A DNA stretch of 64,000 nt, taken from Neonectria sp. B-13 (taxonomy: Eukaryota > Ascomycota > Sordariomycetes > Hypocreales > Nectriaceae). The notes under the pieces are model-generated. The model saw only the letters and a list, made by a program, of their open reading frames with translations, had not been told where the DNA came from and did no database searches. Positions 10,373 to 21,408 of the stretch are shown one piece after another; the first letter of the stretch is position 1; each line of letters begins with the position of its first letter. The stretch spans positions 62,001 to 126,000 of the forward strand of contig NOKP01000029.1 in NCBI GenBank assembly GCA_002682825.1, in the 5' to 3' direction. Both the position numbers and the translations under genes were made by a program.

Positions 10373-12425
10373 TTCAGCCGGTGTATTCGTCTATCATTGA
10401 GAGGGTTGCGAATTAGTTCTCTGTCCATCATTATCCCGTATCGCCACCATCTATGCAAGTCTGATATGAATGACCAGTCATTGTAACCAGTATTTTCACC
10501 AGGAGTAAGCAACACTTGACAGAGGACATGAGGTTCCAGCGACTCTTAACAATAAATTGCCGTAACTGGTAGTTCCGAGGTTACCTAGTATGCTGGAGAC
10601 AAACGTCGCGGGTACGTACCTTTGCGGAAAAAGGCTTCCCAGTTAAGCTTGTTTGATTAGAGGCGTTCCCCAGAATCAATGTGGAGAGGCTTGATTTCAG
10701 TGGTTCGGCCGTGGCCTACAGCAGACAAATGGCCCGAGACTTGCGGAGTTGCCCTGCAGTAAGGCGGTTTATAGCGGGTCTGGGGATGCGATCCACTGAA
10801 ACACCAACTGATCGCCCACTAAATTTCTCGCTGAGCGGGGGATTCCGCGGTCAGTTCATAGACACTGGAGGGTAAAAGGGGATGATGGTAGCACGGCCAA
10901 GGGGACGAGGCAAAAAGCCCAGAGAGGGGAAGGAGAATAGATCGGATCAAACCGACCCAGGAGTCAGGTTCTTGGAAGGCATCCCGGAGTGACTTACGCA
11001 CAACCACGACACGGCCTGGTAAAGTTGGTGCCCTTTTCGTGACCGTTTGGTATTGACTACCGTCTTGGCGGGTGAGCTGAGACAAATCGTCGTCGAATCA
11101 ATTGTCCGTCAAGCAGTTCGCTGATGAGGAACACCTAGGAGAACATGCAGTGAAGAGCACAACCGAGATGGCGAGACAAAGCATTGAGAGGCGAAAACCC
11201 AAGAATGGTGAGATGAAGACGAAGAGAAGGGAAGAGTGAGACGGAGAGAAAATGAACATTGTCGCCGCCGTCCATGGCCTGGATAGTTCGTTGCCTCATC
11301 TGACCAGATCCAACACCACGGCCCTCGGTGTCGGTGTCCCAATCTCCGTCCCCCCTGCTTGATACTTTGGATCCGTCGTTCCCCTCCCTTGGGTCCATGT
11401 CTCTCTCTAGCATTCGTTATTGTTAAGAATCCCTTCGGACTCGTCAAAGACCCCGTGGGTCTGACCATCCTTGCCGTGTTTGGGCTGTGGTGGAGCAGAG
11501 CAGACACGCCGCCTCGCTCACCTCACCTGCCCTGCAGGCTGCAGGTTGTAACCGAAGAGCCCCGGGCCAGCCCCGGTTCCGAGAATCCAACAAGAATCAG
11601 AGATGCTCGGGTCCATCTGGCTTCATTGGTCCCTGGGCACTCCACCATGTGGTTACATGGCTTCATGGAGGGTCAGGAAGCATCCAGGAGCGTCGGGGGG
11701 TCCAACCATGGGGGTCTGGGGTGGTATGGGTGTACGAGGACCCTGGTCTCCGCGATTCCAGCCGTTGGATCGTCTCGGCCGACGGACTGCTCAACGCCGG
11801 TCACAATTCCCCGCTAATGCCAGTGGCACGGAAGTCGGCACGCGTCCCCTCTTCGCCTTCTTTGTCGGCTGCCCAAATAGAGAGATGATCCGGCGTAGGC
11901 TAAAGGGTACGAGGACGTTGGTTACTGCCGCTAGCGTATTGCCAAACCCCATATGTCCGCAGATAATGGAGCATCAGGATGGGAGGATAGGTTACCGAGA
12001 TTAAGAAAGATAGCGCCGTGCGGCCTACCTACCATATATTGGAAGTACGGCGATATCCAACATACATTTCGAGTAGTGCAGTTGTTCTAGGGCAAGAGCC
12101 CGTTGTCGAAGGGTTCATTTCCCCTTGACAAAACCTTGCTGATTTCCTGTGCTGACAAGGAAATAAACACTTGCGACACTTCAACTCCGAGTTGTTGAGA
12201 AACTCCAATTGCTTTTTGACGCAGCATGCGTGCGTGTAGGACTTTCTGTGAGGGGGGTGGAAGAGTTGGCGTGTCAGCACTGTAAAACATCGAAGTGAGC
12301 GACGACTGATACATTGCCCCTGATTCTAGTCACGTTTGCTCAGCTGGCAGATGACCGGCTTATTGACATGCAGTTCGTTGTGTAACTCTTCGGAAAAGGC
12401 TGCAAGTTGAACAATCCCTGTAAAT
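10373..12425. other. Intergenic region, 2.05 kb
   Basis: Upstream region of the leftward transporter and downstream region of the Zn2Cys6 gene. Frames on both strands are short and compositionally random (Ser/Arg/Pro-rich). No supported gene or RNA. A CCTACCTACC motif lies near 12025. Confidence 0.5.
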
Positions 12426-13463
12426 TCATCCCATAATCCCGGAACTGAACAATTTTGCCCTAAGGTCCCTCATATCGGCCAGTGTGTCTGTCGCGCGCTG
12501 GCCAAGGGCCTCGCATTGCAAAACAAGGATTCGGGACTGGAGAGAGGTTTCCCCAGCCGCAGAGATGACTGATTTAGACAGCTCTTGACCTCTCACTTCC
12601 AGTGAAGACTGAAGCTCCACCAACATGGCAATCACAATGGAAGCAGAAGAGTCCTTGGGAGCCACGAATGAGCCGATTCGAATCTCAGGAATATCAAAAT
12701 TGGGCTCCCTGTCCTTGGGCAAGGTCGAGAAGACGTGGGCGCAGACTCGTGAGTGGTCCATGATGCTGTCAAATATGTCGATCAGTCGCAGGTGGCAGGC
12801 GATCAAGAGATTCAAGAGGGAGTGGTCCAAAGTGGGTGGCGACCTAGGCCGGAGGGATTGACGTAGGTGATGCATACAGTCAGAGATGGTGCACAAGTCT
12901 TCTTCCGGCGGCCTGTTGACACCACAGTTTGCTTGTTTGATGACCTGGGGGTAAAGCACGACGAGCTGCTGTGCTTGCTGGAGGAGGAGCTCAAGAGTAG
13001 ACTGCAGTTCGAAGCGTGTGGCAACAGAACTTGAGTATTCTTTCATTAATTCGATGGACATATGTCTGTGGATAGGAGATGCTGGGAAGTCGCGGTAGGT
13101 ACGATCAAGTGCATCCATGATCTGGGCCAACTCGGATATCTTGCTCGAGGAAGGCGTGTCGGCATTGTCGCTCACGGGTGGCGTGGTGACGAGGGGATTG
13201 GAGCTTTGAGTTGTGTAGCCACTGGTAATTCCATTGCAAGGCTGGTCAAACTCCAGTAGAGCGGACCAGTCGAAGGCCGCGGCGTCAGGGTGCTGCTGTT
13301 CGCCGCTCCCCAAAGCACCACCCCGAAGTGATCGGGTAGGAGGACTGAAGATACACTCAACACCAGCTTTTGCGCAGCGGTTGCAGGCGAGAGATCCTGG
13401 CTGCTTTGGGCATCTCAGCTTCTTATCGTGGCAACGGTCGCAAGCTTGGCGCAGTTCGGCCAT
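12426..13463 (-). CDS. Zn2Cys6 transcription factor
   Basis: Fungal binuclear zinc-cluster DNA-binding protein, nuclear. A single exon gives 345 aa from the ATG at 13463. The cluster lies at the very N-terminus, with Cys at 8, 11, 18, 27, 30 and 37 (CDRCHDKKLRC then CNRCAKAGVEC), spacing x2-x6-x8-x2-x6, which is typical. The linker is Gly/Ser/Pro-rich. The C-terminal half is predicted helical (LELLLQQAQQLVVLYPQ, LLNLLIACHLRLIDIFDSI) and resembles the helical part of short AflR-like pathway regulators rather than the large fungal-specific TF domain. The frame stays open upstream of 13463, but that part has no domain and the cluster is normally N-terminal, so I chose this Met. It is divergent from iks1 and 2 kb upstream of the DHA1 transporter. 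Target genes unknown. Confidence 0.9.
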   Translation of the reverse strand: MAELRQACDRCHDKKLRCPKQPGSLACNRCAKAGVECIFSPPTRSLRGGALGSGEQQHPDAAAFDWSALLEFDQPCNGITSGYTTQSSNPLVTTPPVSDNADTPSSSKISELAQIMDALDRTYRDFPASPIHRHMSIELMKEYSSSVATRFELQSTLELLLQQAQQLVVLYPQVIKQANCGVNRPPEEDLCTISDCMHHLRQSLRPRSPPTLDHSLLNLLIACHLRLIDIFDSIMDHSRVCAHVFSTLPKDREPNFDIPEIRIGSFVAPKDSSASIVIAMLVELQSSLEVRGQELSKSVISAAGETSLQSRILVLQCEALGQRATDTLADMRDLRAKLFSSGIMG

Positions 13464-14255
13464 GCCTTTTGTAGATAGCAGCGTCGTGGATGTGACGGTG
13501 ACTTGGAGAGTTTTAATTGCGAATAGGTGGATGTCACTAATATTCAGGCGACATCCATCCTTCGTGCCCTGCCTACTTAGGTAGGAGCCGACTAACGTAT
13601 GCGCCAGGGTGCCTACCCTGGAGAGCTGTGGGAAAACCCGGGCTAGTACACACCCTTTGACAAGTTCAAATGTATTTGAAGATAGGACGATCTGCAAAGA
13701 CTGGGGAATTAGTTTAAGGGTGCGGGTTTTGCTAAATAACTGAATAAAGGGTTCCGTTGGAATGAAAGTTGAGCAGCTTACCGAAGTACCCTAAGCTAGA
13801 TGTAGATGAATGCACTACTTAGGTAGCTAGGGGATTGCGTATGAATGAATGATGATGCCTGACAAACAGCCAAGTTGCAAAATAAAAACGCATGCTAAAT
13901 ATATCGAGCAACTTCCGAGCTCCCAGATCTCATCATATCGGCATTATACGTTCATGAGTAGGTGTGTTTATTGGTACGCTAGTACTCATCGTATTCGTAG
14001 ATCCTCTAGTTGCGTGACGTCGGCTCCCAGCTGGCACGTTACTGGGTGTATCACGCAGCAGCAGCCAACTACAGCCTCTTGCAGCTCCTCGGTTCCTCCA
14101 ATGCTCCTGCCTCACCCACCTCCACAAAACATCCATACAATAGTCAATCCAACACATCAACGTCTTCGAACCGTCAACTCATCTCCATCCTTCCTGCGCA
14201 TCATGACGACTGCGTCGGCATCTAAGATCGATGCCCCAGCCGCTGCTTCAACACC
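13464..14255. promoter_or_regulatory. Divergent promoter region, Zn2Cys6 factor / iks1
   Basis: This 792-bp spacer between two divergent starts must hold both promoters. Palindrome-like CCTACTTAGGTAGG (about 13570-13584) and CTACTTAGGTAG (about 13813) copies occur here, the same motif seen in other gaps. Confidence 0.5.
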
Positions 14256-16595
14256 ATGTCGCTGATTCCCTACCAGCCGCACGAGGGCCGCGAGATTGTC
14301 CTGTACGTCATCCACCTTCCATCTTCCATCATCCCACTCCTCGCATCTTGATGCTCACCCCACCCGCAGCCGTCACCACAACGCCATCGTCGTCCGCGAC
14401 TCGACCTCCCACCGACTCGAGATTCGAGGCCTCTCAGAATGTCCCACATGCCACCAGCCGCTTACCGCCGGCCGGCCGCCATCCTCCCCCGACCGGCCCT
14501 ATGATCGCTCCTTCGGCGCCCGCCATGAATCCTACGTCGACCCCGACTACTTCCGCATGCTCCGCGCCGCCAACTCCGACTCTCCTCCCGATAATGCGCC
14601 CCCAAGTCCAGTACAGAGACTTTTCGCACCCGCCCTCGCAGATCCCAGCAGCTCCAGACGTCAGGCGTCGTCCCCTGCCCCCGAGATCCGGGACGGCACT
14701 GCCGAGTTCGTCTCCAGCACCCCTGGCGTCGCACCAACAGCAGGCAGTAAGATCCGCCGGGATGCCTTCAGTCCCGACTACTTCAATACGTTTTTTGTCG
14801 AAGAGAGAATCCTCGGAAAGGGTGGAAAGGGTGTCGTTCTCCTAGTACGCCACGAAATCGACGGCTGCGCTCTGGGCCAGTTTGCCTGCAAGCGAGTCCC
14901 CGTGGGTGATGATCATGCTTGGCTAGAGAAGGTCCTTATTGAGGTTGAGCTGCTTGCCAAGCTGTCACACCCGAACTTGGTCTCTTACCGCCACGTCTGG
15001 CTTGAAGACGTCAGGCTGACTCGCTTCGGCCCCAGCGTGGCATGCGCATTCATTCTGCAGCAATACTGCAATGGCGGCGATCTTCACCAATACATTGTTG
15101 GTGGGGCACCGAGAGAGGCGACGAAAGAAGAACTCAAGGCTCAGATGCGCCGGAGGTCAAAGGGCCAGTTGGACCCCCCGACAGACTTGTTTTCAGGCAA
15201 CCGCCAACTATCCTTTGATGAGATCTATTCGCTTTTCAAGGACATCACCTCTGGTGTCGCATACCTCCATGCTGCTAACTACATCCATCGCGACCTGAAG
15301 CCGAGCAACTGCCTCCTACACCGCGAGGGCGGAAGACTGGTCTGTCTCATTAGCGATTTTGGTGAAGTCCAGCCTGAGAACACAGTTCGCAACTCATCCG
15401 GGACTACAGGCACCATTTCTTACTGCGCCCCCGAGGTTCTTAAGATGGAAGTCCCCGGACGTTACGGTAATTTCACCACCAAGTCGGATGTGTTTTCTCT
15501 GGGCATGATTCTATATTTTATGTGCTTTGGGAGATTGCCATACCAGAACGCCAATGCCCTCCAAGAGGAGCTCGAGGACGTAGACGAACTCAGAGATGAG
15601 ATTACTCACTGGCAGGGTTTTCAGGACGAACGGAGACTACGCCCTGATCTTCCCTCGAAGCTTTACCAGTTGTTGAAGAGGTTGCTGTCCTTGAACCCCG
15701 TTGAACGCCCGAGTGCCAACGAAGTGCTCAAAGCAATGAGAGGCGAATCGTTGAGTTTTGATATGAGGGAGGAACATCCCCCGGTCCCCGCGCTCAACAT
15801 CAACGGGAATAGGGTCCAAAACCTGGACTCCCCTGCGGTGCCTGGCACTCCGGTTGCAGGTTAGTGTCCGGTCATTAATGTCTTGACAAGCCTTGCTCTT
15901 ACTGTTTTGCAGGTTCGCGACAACGACAGCGCCCGAAATCCCCGGACAAATTCCAGGCGCTTGACCAATGGTCCAGACCCTCGGAGAGAGATAGCTCACC
16001 ATCCACGGGCGCACGAAGTACCCACCAGGAACAAAGCCACACCGCCGTCTCCCGCCATCGCCCAACCCATTCGATGGTGATATCCCGCAGCCAAGAAGGA
16101 GTTCGTAGTTCTGCCGCCGCCAACGACCTCCATGAGCAACCCGAAGCACCTGAGAGGACGTTTAGCCCGCCATTACTGATGCCCCCCCCAAATTACCAAT
16201 CGAGCGTCTTATGGAATAGGCTAGGTGGTTTGCTGTATCGTGTAATGGCGATCTCAGGGCCACATCTCCCCTTACTAAGCTACGTCGGGCGCCTGAGTCT
16301 CTTCCTTGCCAAGGTGGTCTCATTGACCCGACCATGCTGGCCATTCATCATCAGTTCTCAGGTTGGCATTCCGTTAGTCGCCGCGGCCGCTCTGGATTTG
16401 GGCTTGCCGCAACTCACCAGGCCTTCTCCGATGATGGGACAGGACCGTAGGAGACTCGTTTCACCCGGTGCTCACGCTTGGGGCATAGGAACAAGTCTGA
16501 TCTTACTGGCTTTCCACTTCATCGTTCTCTGGATGGCCTCGGAACGGAAAGTCCTGTGTGCAACAAGTGAGCATGAGGGTTTGCCTTATTGGTGA
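14256..16595 (+). CDS. iks1: Serine/threonine protein kinase Iks1
   Basis: Three exons: 14256-14302, 14370-15859 and 15913-16595, giving 739 aa. The start MSLIPYQPHEGREIVL joined across the first intron to RHHNAIVVRD, followed by a CPTCHQPL zinc-knuckle-like pair, matches the fungal Iks1 N-terminus as I know it. Kinase domain about residues 165-490: loop GKGGKGVVLLV, Lys190 in ACKRVPVGDD, catalytic Asp324 in HRDLKPSN, metal-binding SDFGE, and a CAPEVL in place of the usual APE. The C-terminal third has a Ser/Arg-rich linker and two hydrophobic segments (around VGIPLVAAAALDLGL and GIGTSLILLAFHFIVLWMA), so the protein is probably membrane-anchored, as in this family. In yeast the function is poorly known. 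All catalytic residues are present. Confidence 0.93.
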
Positions 16596-17229
16596 TGACG
16601 AAAAACCACTGAACGATAATGAACCTTTGAACACCCCCACCCCATAAAAACCCCCTCAACTCATATCTGAGTTGATCCAGATGGAAGCGAGCCATAATTC
16701 AGTTTAAGTTGAACTGAAATATGACGACACAACAAGTCTTGGGCTAAGCATTCGCCATGAGAATGGACAGCCCACTCGCCTTCGGGAGCATTCCAACGAA
16801 AAAGCCTGGACCCTTGATGACTTGCATTTATGTAGACTGTAGTGCTACATGATAGAGAATACAATTTGCTCTCTCGCTCGAAGCTTTTGCGACAGTTTGA
16901 ACCTTTGACGAGATACACTGGTGACATGTGCCGGAGAGAGACCACATTGTACCACCTGCGAAGGCTGGTAATTTCTTTTTGATCTCAAGACTGGGTATCT
17001 AATGGATGACACGAGGCTATTGGGATTGAACCATCTTTTGTCATTCATCTGCCTAAAGCGCCTTGATAGAATTGTGATCATCACGAGACTGTAATATCTG
17101 CGTCCATACAAACGAGTTGACCTTAGATGAACACGGGAACAAACGAGAACAGACTACGATAAACTGGCTTCTTCCAAAAACCATGACCGCAAAAGTCCAA
17201 GACCGTGCGCCGAACGCAATTGCCGAGTA
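16596..17229. other. Intergenic region between convergent genes
   Basis: A 634-bp spacer between the 3' ends of iks1 and the nucleoside permease gene. A GGTTCAATCCC box B-like match on the - strand near 17020-17032 lacks a tRNA fold. An alternative short last exon of the permease gene could fall near 17080-17110. Confidence 0.5.
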
Positions 17230-18598
17230 TTATATCTTCCTAGGCGACTTACCCATGAACAGCTTCCGCCGATTCATCTCCCGTATCGCTAGGTCTTCAT
17301 TGACGCCGCCGGGGGCCAGACGCTCCTCATTGGTGATGCTGCCGAAACCAAAGTCTGGCTTGCCACCAAGGCTACCGAAGATGTCGCCGACGTAGTTGTC
17401 GGTGGAGATGCCGTATTCAAAGGTGCAGTCCCAGTCCTCTATGATGCCTTTGACGATCTCGGAGCCCGCAAGAAAGATGTTTTCGTTGGCGATGACAAAG
17501 CCGTTTTGCTGGGTGTTGGTCAAGTGCTCCAAGTCAGAGCGATCTGGAGGAGGACGGTCGAAGTTGGAGCCTTGACGGCGATGTTAATAAGGTCACGTTA
17601 TCCTAAAAGGCAGAAGAGTGGAAGTAAATCTTACCAGTGCGAAGGACCATGACTCTTCCAAAGTCTACTAGTTTCTCAATGGCAGCCCTTATCAAGACCT
17701 CTAGGACAGCATTGTCCTCCTGTGCACTCATGCAGTAAATACCGGTCCCATTGGTCCACAAAGATGTTGTGTTCTCAAATGCCTCCGAAAGTCTTCTCCC
17801 AGAGTAATACACATCGCTCGTGGCAGTGTCGCATTTTACCACACTGGGAGGCTCGGAGGCGATCCTGTAGGACTCCCCCATGGGCTTGTACAGGTTCCGA
17901 TACGACCGCGGGCCCTCTGCGTCCTTCAAGGTCGCCTTGGATGCTAGGTTGTATGCGATATCCTGCAACTCGGCATTCAATTCAAACACCTCGGTGCCGT
18001 AAGTCATGATGGGATACTCGAGGGGCTGGCTGCGTCCGTAGGCAATGTAACCAGTTGACCACTCGGATGGGAGGGATCTTGGGTCGATTTCATATTGTAG
18101 TGCCACCTGAACTGTATATCGAGCTATAGCGGCGGTTCCCAATGTACCGTAACGGGGGTTAACTCCTGCGATTCCAGTAACGAGGAAGTATGTTTTGCGG
18201 AGATTGAACAAGGGAGACAGGACAAGCGCCATGAGGGTTGCCGCCGAGTTGATCTCACCCTCTCCGACGGTGAGCTGACATATGCTTGCGTCTTCAGTGC
18301 AGAAGGCACGTGGGAAGAGCATCGAGAAGCCAGGTGAGTGGACTGATATAGATGACAGGTTTCCGAGTCCGGAGCTTGGGAGCTGGTCATGCCAGACCTG
18401 GGCTTCGGGCGACCACTTGGTTCATATGTTGGTAAGAGTGCGAAAGCTTTATACTGCGGACGGACGAACCATAGAGATGATCATAACCTTGGGAGCAATG
18501 GGGTCTTCCCGACTAGAGTTGACGGGGGATGGCCTGGCCACCACACGGGGCACGAGCGGGCCGCAAAGGGCAAGAGTCAGGATCAGAGCAAAAAGCAT
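17230..18598 (-). CDS. Purine nucleoside permease (NUP) family protein
   Basis: Exons are 18470-18598, 17635-18415 and 17230-17570, giving 416 aa. The N-terminus has a clear signal peptide (MLFALILTLALCGPLV.. ending near VVARP), then APKVMIISM joined to WSPEAQVW, the usual beginning of this family. Conserved-looking parts include GEGEINSAATLMAL, FLVTGIAGVNPRYGTLGTAAIARYTVQVALQYEID, and TGIYCMSAQEDNAVL. Family members have been linked to purine nucleoside uptake and have an uridine-phosphorylase-like fold, so the exact activity (transport or extracellular nucleoside binding/cleavage) is uncertain. The segment FLAGSEIVKGIIEDWD followed by FEYGI is normally near the C-terminus; here about 55 more residues follow. 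A GTAAGT at the end (after FMG) may splice to a further exon, so the last ~8 residues are unsure. Confidence 0.86.
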
Positions 18599-21408
18599 CG
18601 CGAAACATGACAATGCGAAATTGGAACGAGGGTGGAGTAGCGGATGAGTTGGAAAAAGAAGTTGCTAGTGGTTGTCGCCAGAAGATTTATCTTGGGAGGG
18701 ACACGACGACAGTGATAAAGAGTCGACGGTCTGAACCATGAAAGGGGCAAATATACAGGCTAAGACTCATCGTGCCGAGATGTCGCACCCTTTTATTGGT
18801 TTCTCGATGATACTAGAGTAATGAGATGTCTCGTGTGACTAAATCACGTCGAGTAGAGACCCACGAGAAACGCGGGAGGAGACGAAGACACGACGGGTAG
18901 AGGATGTTGACTGGGATCTCGGAAGTGATTGTCGTTAAAACGGCTACCACGCCAGACTTAGGATCTATAAGGACCCGATGGAGAGAGGTGTGAATCTACG
19001 TCAGGGAAATTATTCAGCTTGCAGACTTCCAAGAAGACAATGATTCATCTTAGATTTGATTTCAGCCCGAGTCCCTGAAGGATTGACTGAGTCGTGACTA
19101 GTATATCTTGGAGATTTTGCTTTTGAGAAGTATTGGCGAAGTGGCGCTAAGAGCAGAGTCTTTGAGATATGTATACTGCGAAGCGAGGATGCTAGGTGCT
19201 GCAAGAGGAAGGCAGCTGGTTAGTTTTAGCCTACCAGGCTAAGCAAAGAAGAAGGCACCCATAGTGAGTATAGATGCCTTGGGATTCTCGAAGCGAGAGG
19301 TCTCGAATATTCGTATCAGTGGACGGAACACCGGGAGCAGGGCGAGATTAGACATGATGATAGCATTGCGAACCCCGGTGAGTATCGACCATAGGAACAA
19401 CACACGAGGCGAAGCAGCTGTGATGGAAGTGATTGAAAGTGAGTCGGAGTTTGTCTCGTCTCGTGGATGGCAAGTCCAGGCCGCTGGGGATGTGATTGCG
19501 TTACTTGCACGACCTAAGACAAGCAACCCCGGGACGGAATGAGTCGTGAATGAGTGGGAACGGGTCCGTTTACATTGAGTCTTTGTAGGGTTGTCGTGTA
19601 ACTCATAGCCCTGGGATGGATCCCGGATTAACCGACGACAGGTTTGGGGAAAGCATGTCTCGGCTGGTTCAGTTGGATGCCGAAACAGTTGGATGAGAAA
19701 CAAACGATCCGATGCGATTGGCTTTCACAGACGAAAGATGGCTGTTTTTGGATCCCTCGATGCCAAGGGAAAGGAGAGGACTAGCGGAGTCGAGCACGAG
19801 CTATCCTGTGCCATCTCGCGTAGGTATTTGGAGAGAGAAATGAGCACGTGAGGAGAACGAGGCGGGAACGGAATCGCTGGCTCTTGTCCTTCTGTGACAT
19901 GTATTCCTTGGCACAGTCATGTGTCTGTATCGCTGTGTTTCTGTATCAGTATATGCTTTTAGCGGCTAAGTAGAGTTGTGTGATGGTATAGCTGTGGGGT
20001 TTCGGCGACAGGTTGTATTGCACGTGTTTTTGTGTGCCTGTTGCTTGGTTAGCGACCATCCACGGGTATCGATGCTGTTGCGCGTGGCTGAGAGCCATCG
20101 TGTTGCTTCCAATTTGCGTTATTCTGCTCCATTCTCCTTGCGGCTTGATTTGATATGCGGTTGGGTCAGTTTGCGATACGAGATAGGAAAAAAAAGATAC
20201 GAATTTATATTTGATAGCTATCTTGTTGTTAGTAATCCAGCAAGAATTTGGTGTATTCGTACTTCGCACCTAGCTGGACCAACGTGCGTGGGAACAGTAC
20301 AGTGTTAAAAAAAGAAAAAAGGGAAATTATTCGGAGGTTGGGTTGTTCTTGGCATCCTCTCACGCCCGCGTGCCAAGGAACGAGCCCTACAAGGAAAGCG
20401 TAACATGGGTGTCTACTTACTAGTATGCCTACTACTACTTAGTACCTTTATCCACCACGGAAGTGTACGAAGTAGGGATGCCTTATTTGTTCCGTCAGGC
20501 AGCAAAAGGCAACATTATTTGAACTGCAACGATTCTTTCTGACCTCGACACTAACGATGCCGTTCGCTGGTTCTGATTCTGCCCTCGACTCTGAAGTTGA
20601 GTTCAATGTTTCCACGCTCCACAAGCCAGATGCGCCTCGTCATCATCAAATGCTTGGCCATATCGCCCCGGCATCTCCTCGGCGTCCCCGAATGACGGAC
20701 AAACAAGACAGGACCGACAGGTGCAACGGATCTTGGCAACCCAATGACACACATACGACCCTCTTCTCCCCACCGCGCCAAGACGACCAAAGTGTACAAT
20801 AGAAAGAGTGGTCTTCTTGGCATCTTACCACCGGGACGTTGGAGCCAGGCAAGTTCAGGACTGTTGAACTTGGTGGTCGAAGGACAGGTACAAGCCTGGA
20901 TCAATTCTGCTTGTATCTACGTTGACCCAAGGAAATCCTACACGCACTGGTTAGTTGATTCTGCACGCAAACTCACGCTCCTCACGAAACGTGCAGCAGC
21001 CTTCCCGGAAAGACTCGTTGACTCCCTCGCAGCTGCGCAGCTGACGATACTACAGTGCGAATACTGTGACATGTCCACCCCAAAGCTCTCCATCAATGAG
21101 CAGGGTTCGACGCCAAGCGTCAGTCAAGCGGCCACTCCAAGTCATTCCGACCACAGCGGGGCCGGACCGCCAAAATGACGAGGACCGTCCTGTAGGAGTC
21201 CCTGGTCAGTGACGGCCACACGCTAGGTTTTGATGGAGGCCGTTCACCACACTCCGGCGCTCCCCCAATGCGCAACGCTGACAATTCTTCCTCTCTCTCG
21301 CTCTCGTTCTCCGGTTCTGGCAACACGTCTCTGGCGTCGGCTCTTTCACCCAAGGTCGCCTAGCCTCGTGTGTCGCCGTTACCTTTCCATCGTCCAAAGC
21401 CTCCTTCG
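18599..21408. other. Intergenic region, 2.8 kb, between divergent permease and Ca2+-ATPase genes
   Basis: Holds both promoters. Frames such as 19239-19703 (-) and 20744-21178 (+) lack domains and coding character. A CCTACTACTACTTAGTACC motif lies near 20429. A Cys-poor, GC-balanced leader precedes the Ca2+-ATPase start. No RNA gene recognised. Confidence 0.5.

Noticed and set aside
8269..13463. Secondary-metabolite gene cluster
   Set aside because: A factor and an exporter are present, but no backbone or tailoring enzyme is found within the window.
13464..13697. N-terminal extension of the Zn2Cys6 frame
   Set aside because: The open frame continues upstream, but the zinc cluster is normally at the extreme N-terminus and the added part shows no domain.
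17018..17034. GGTTCAATCCC box B-like match on the - strand
   Set aside because: No matching T-stem, acceptor stem or convincing box A upstream, so not a tRNA gene.
19239..19703. 154-codon leftward frame with a hydrophobic stretch
   Set aside because: Overlaps a rightward frame of similar quality, no family resemblance, poor codon character.
20744..21178. 144-codon rightward frame before the Ca2+-ATPase
   Set aside because: No domain or conserved pattern; lies where the promoter and leader are expected.
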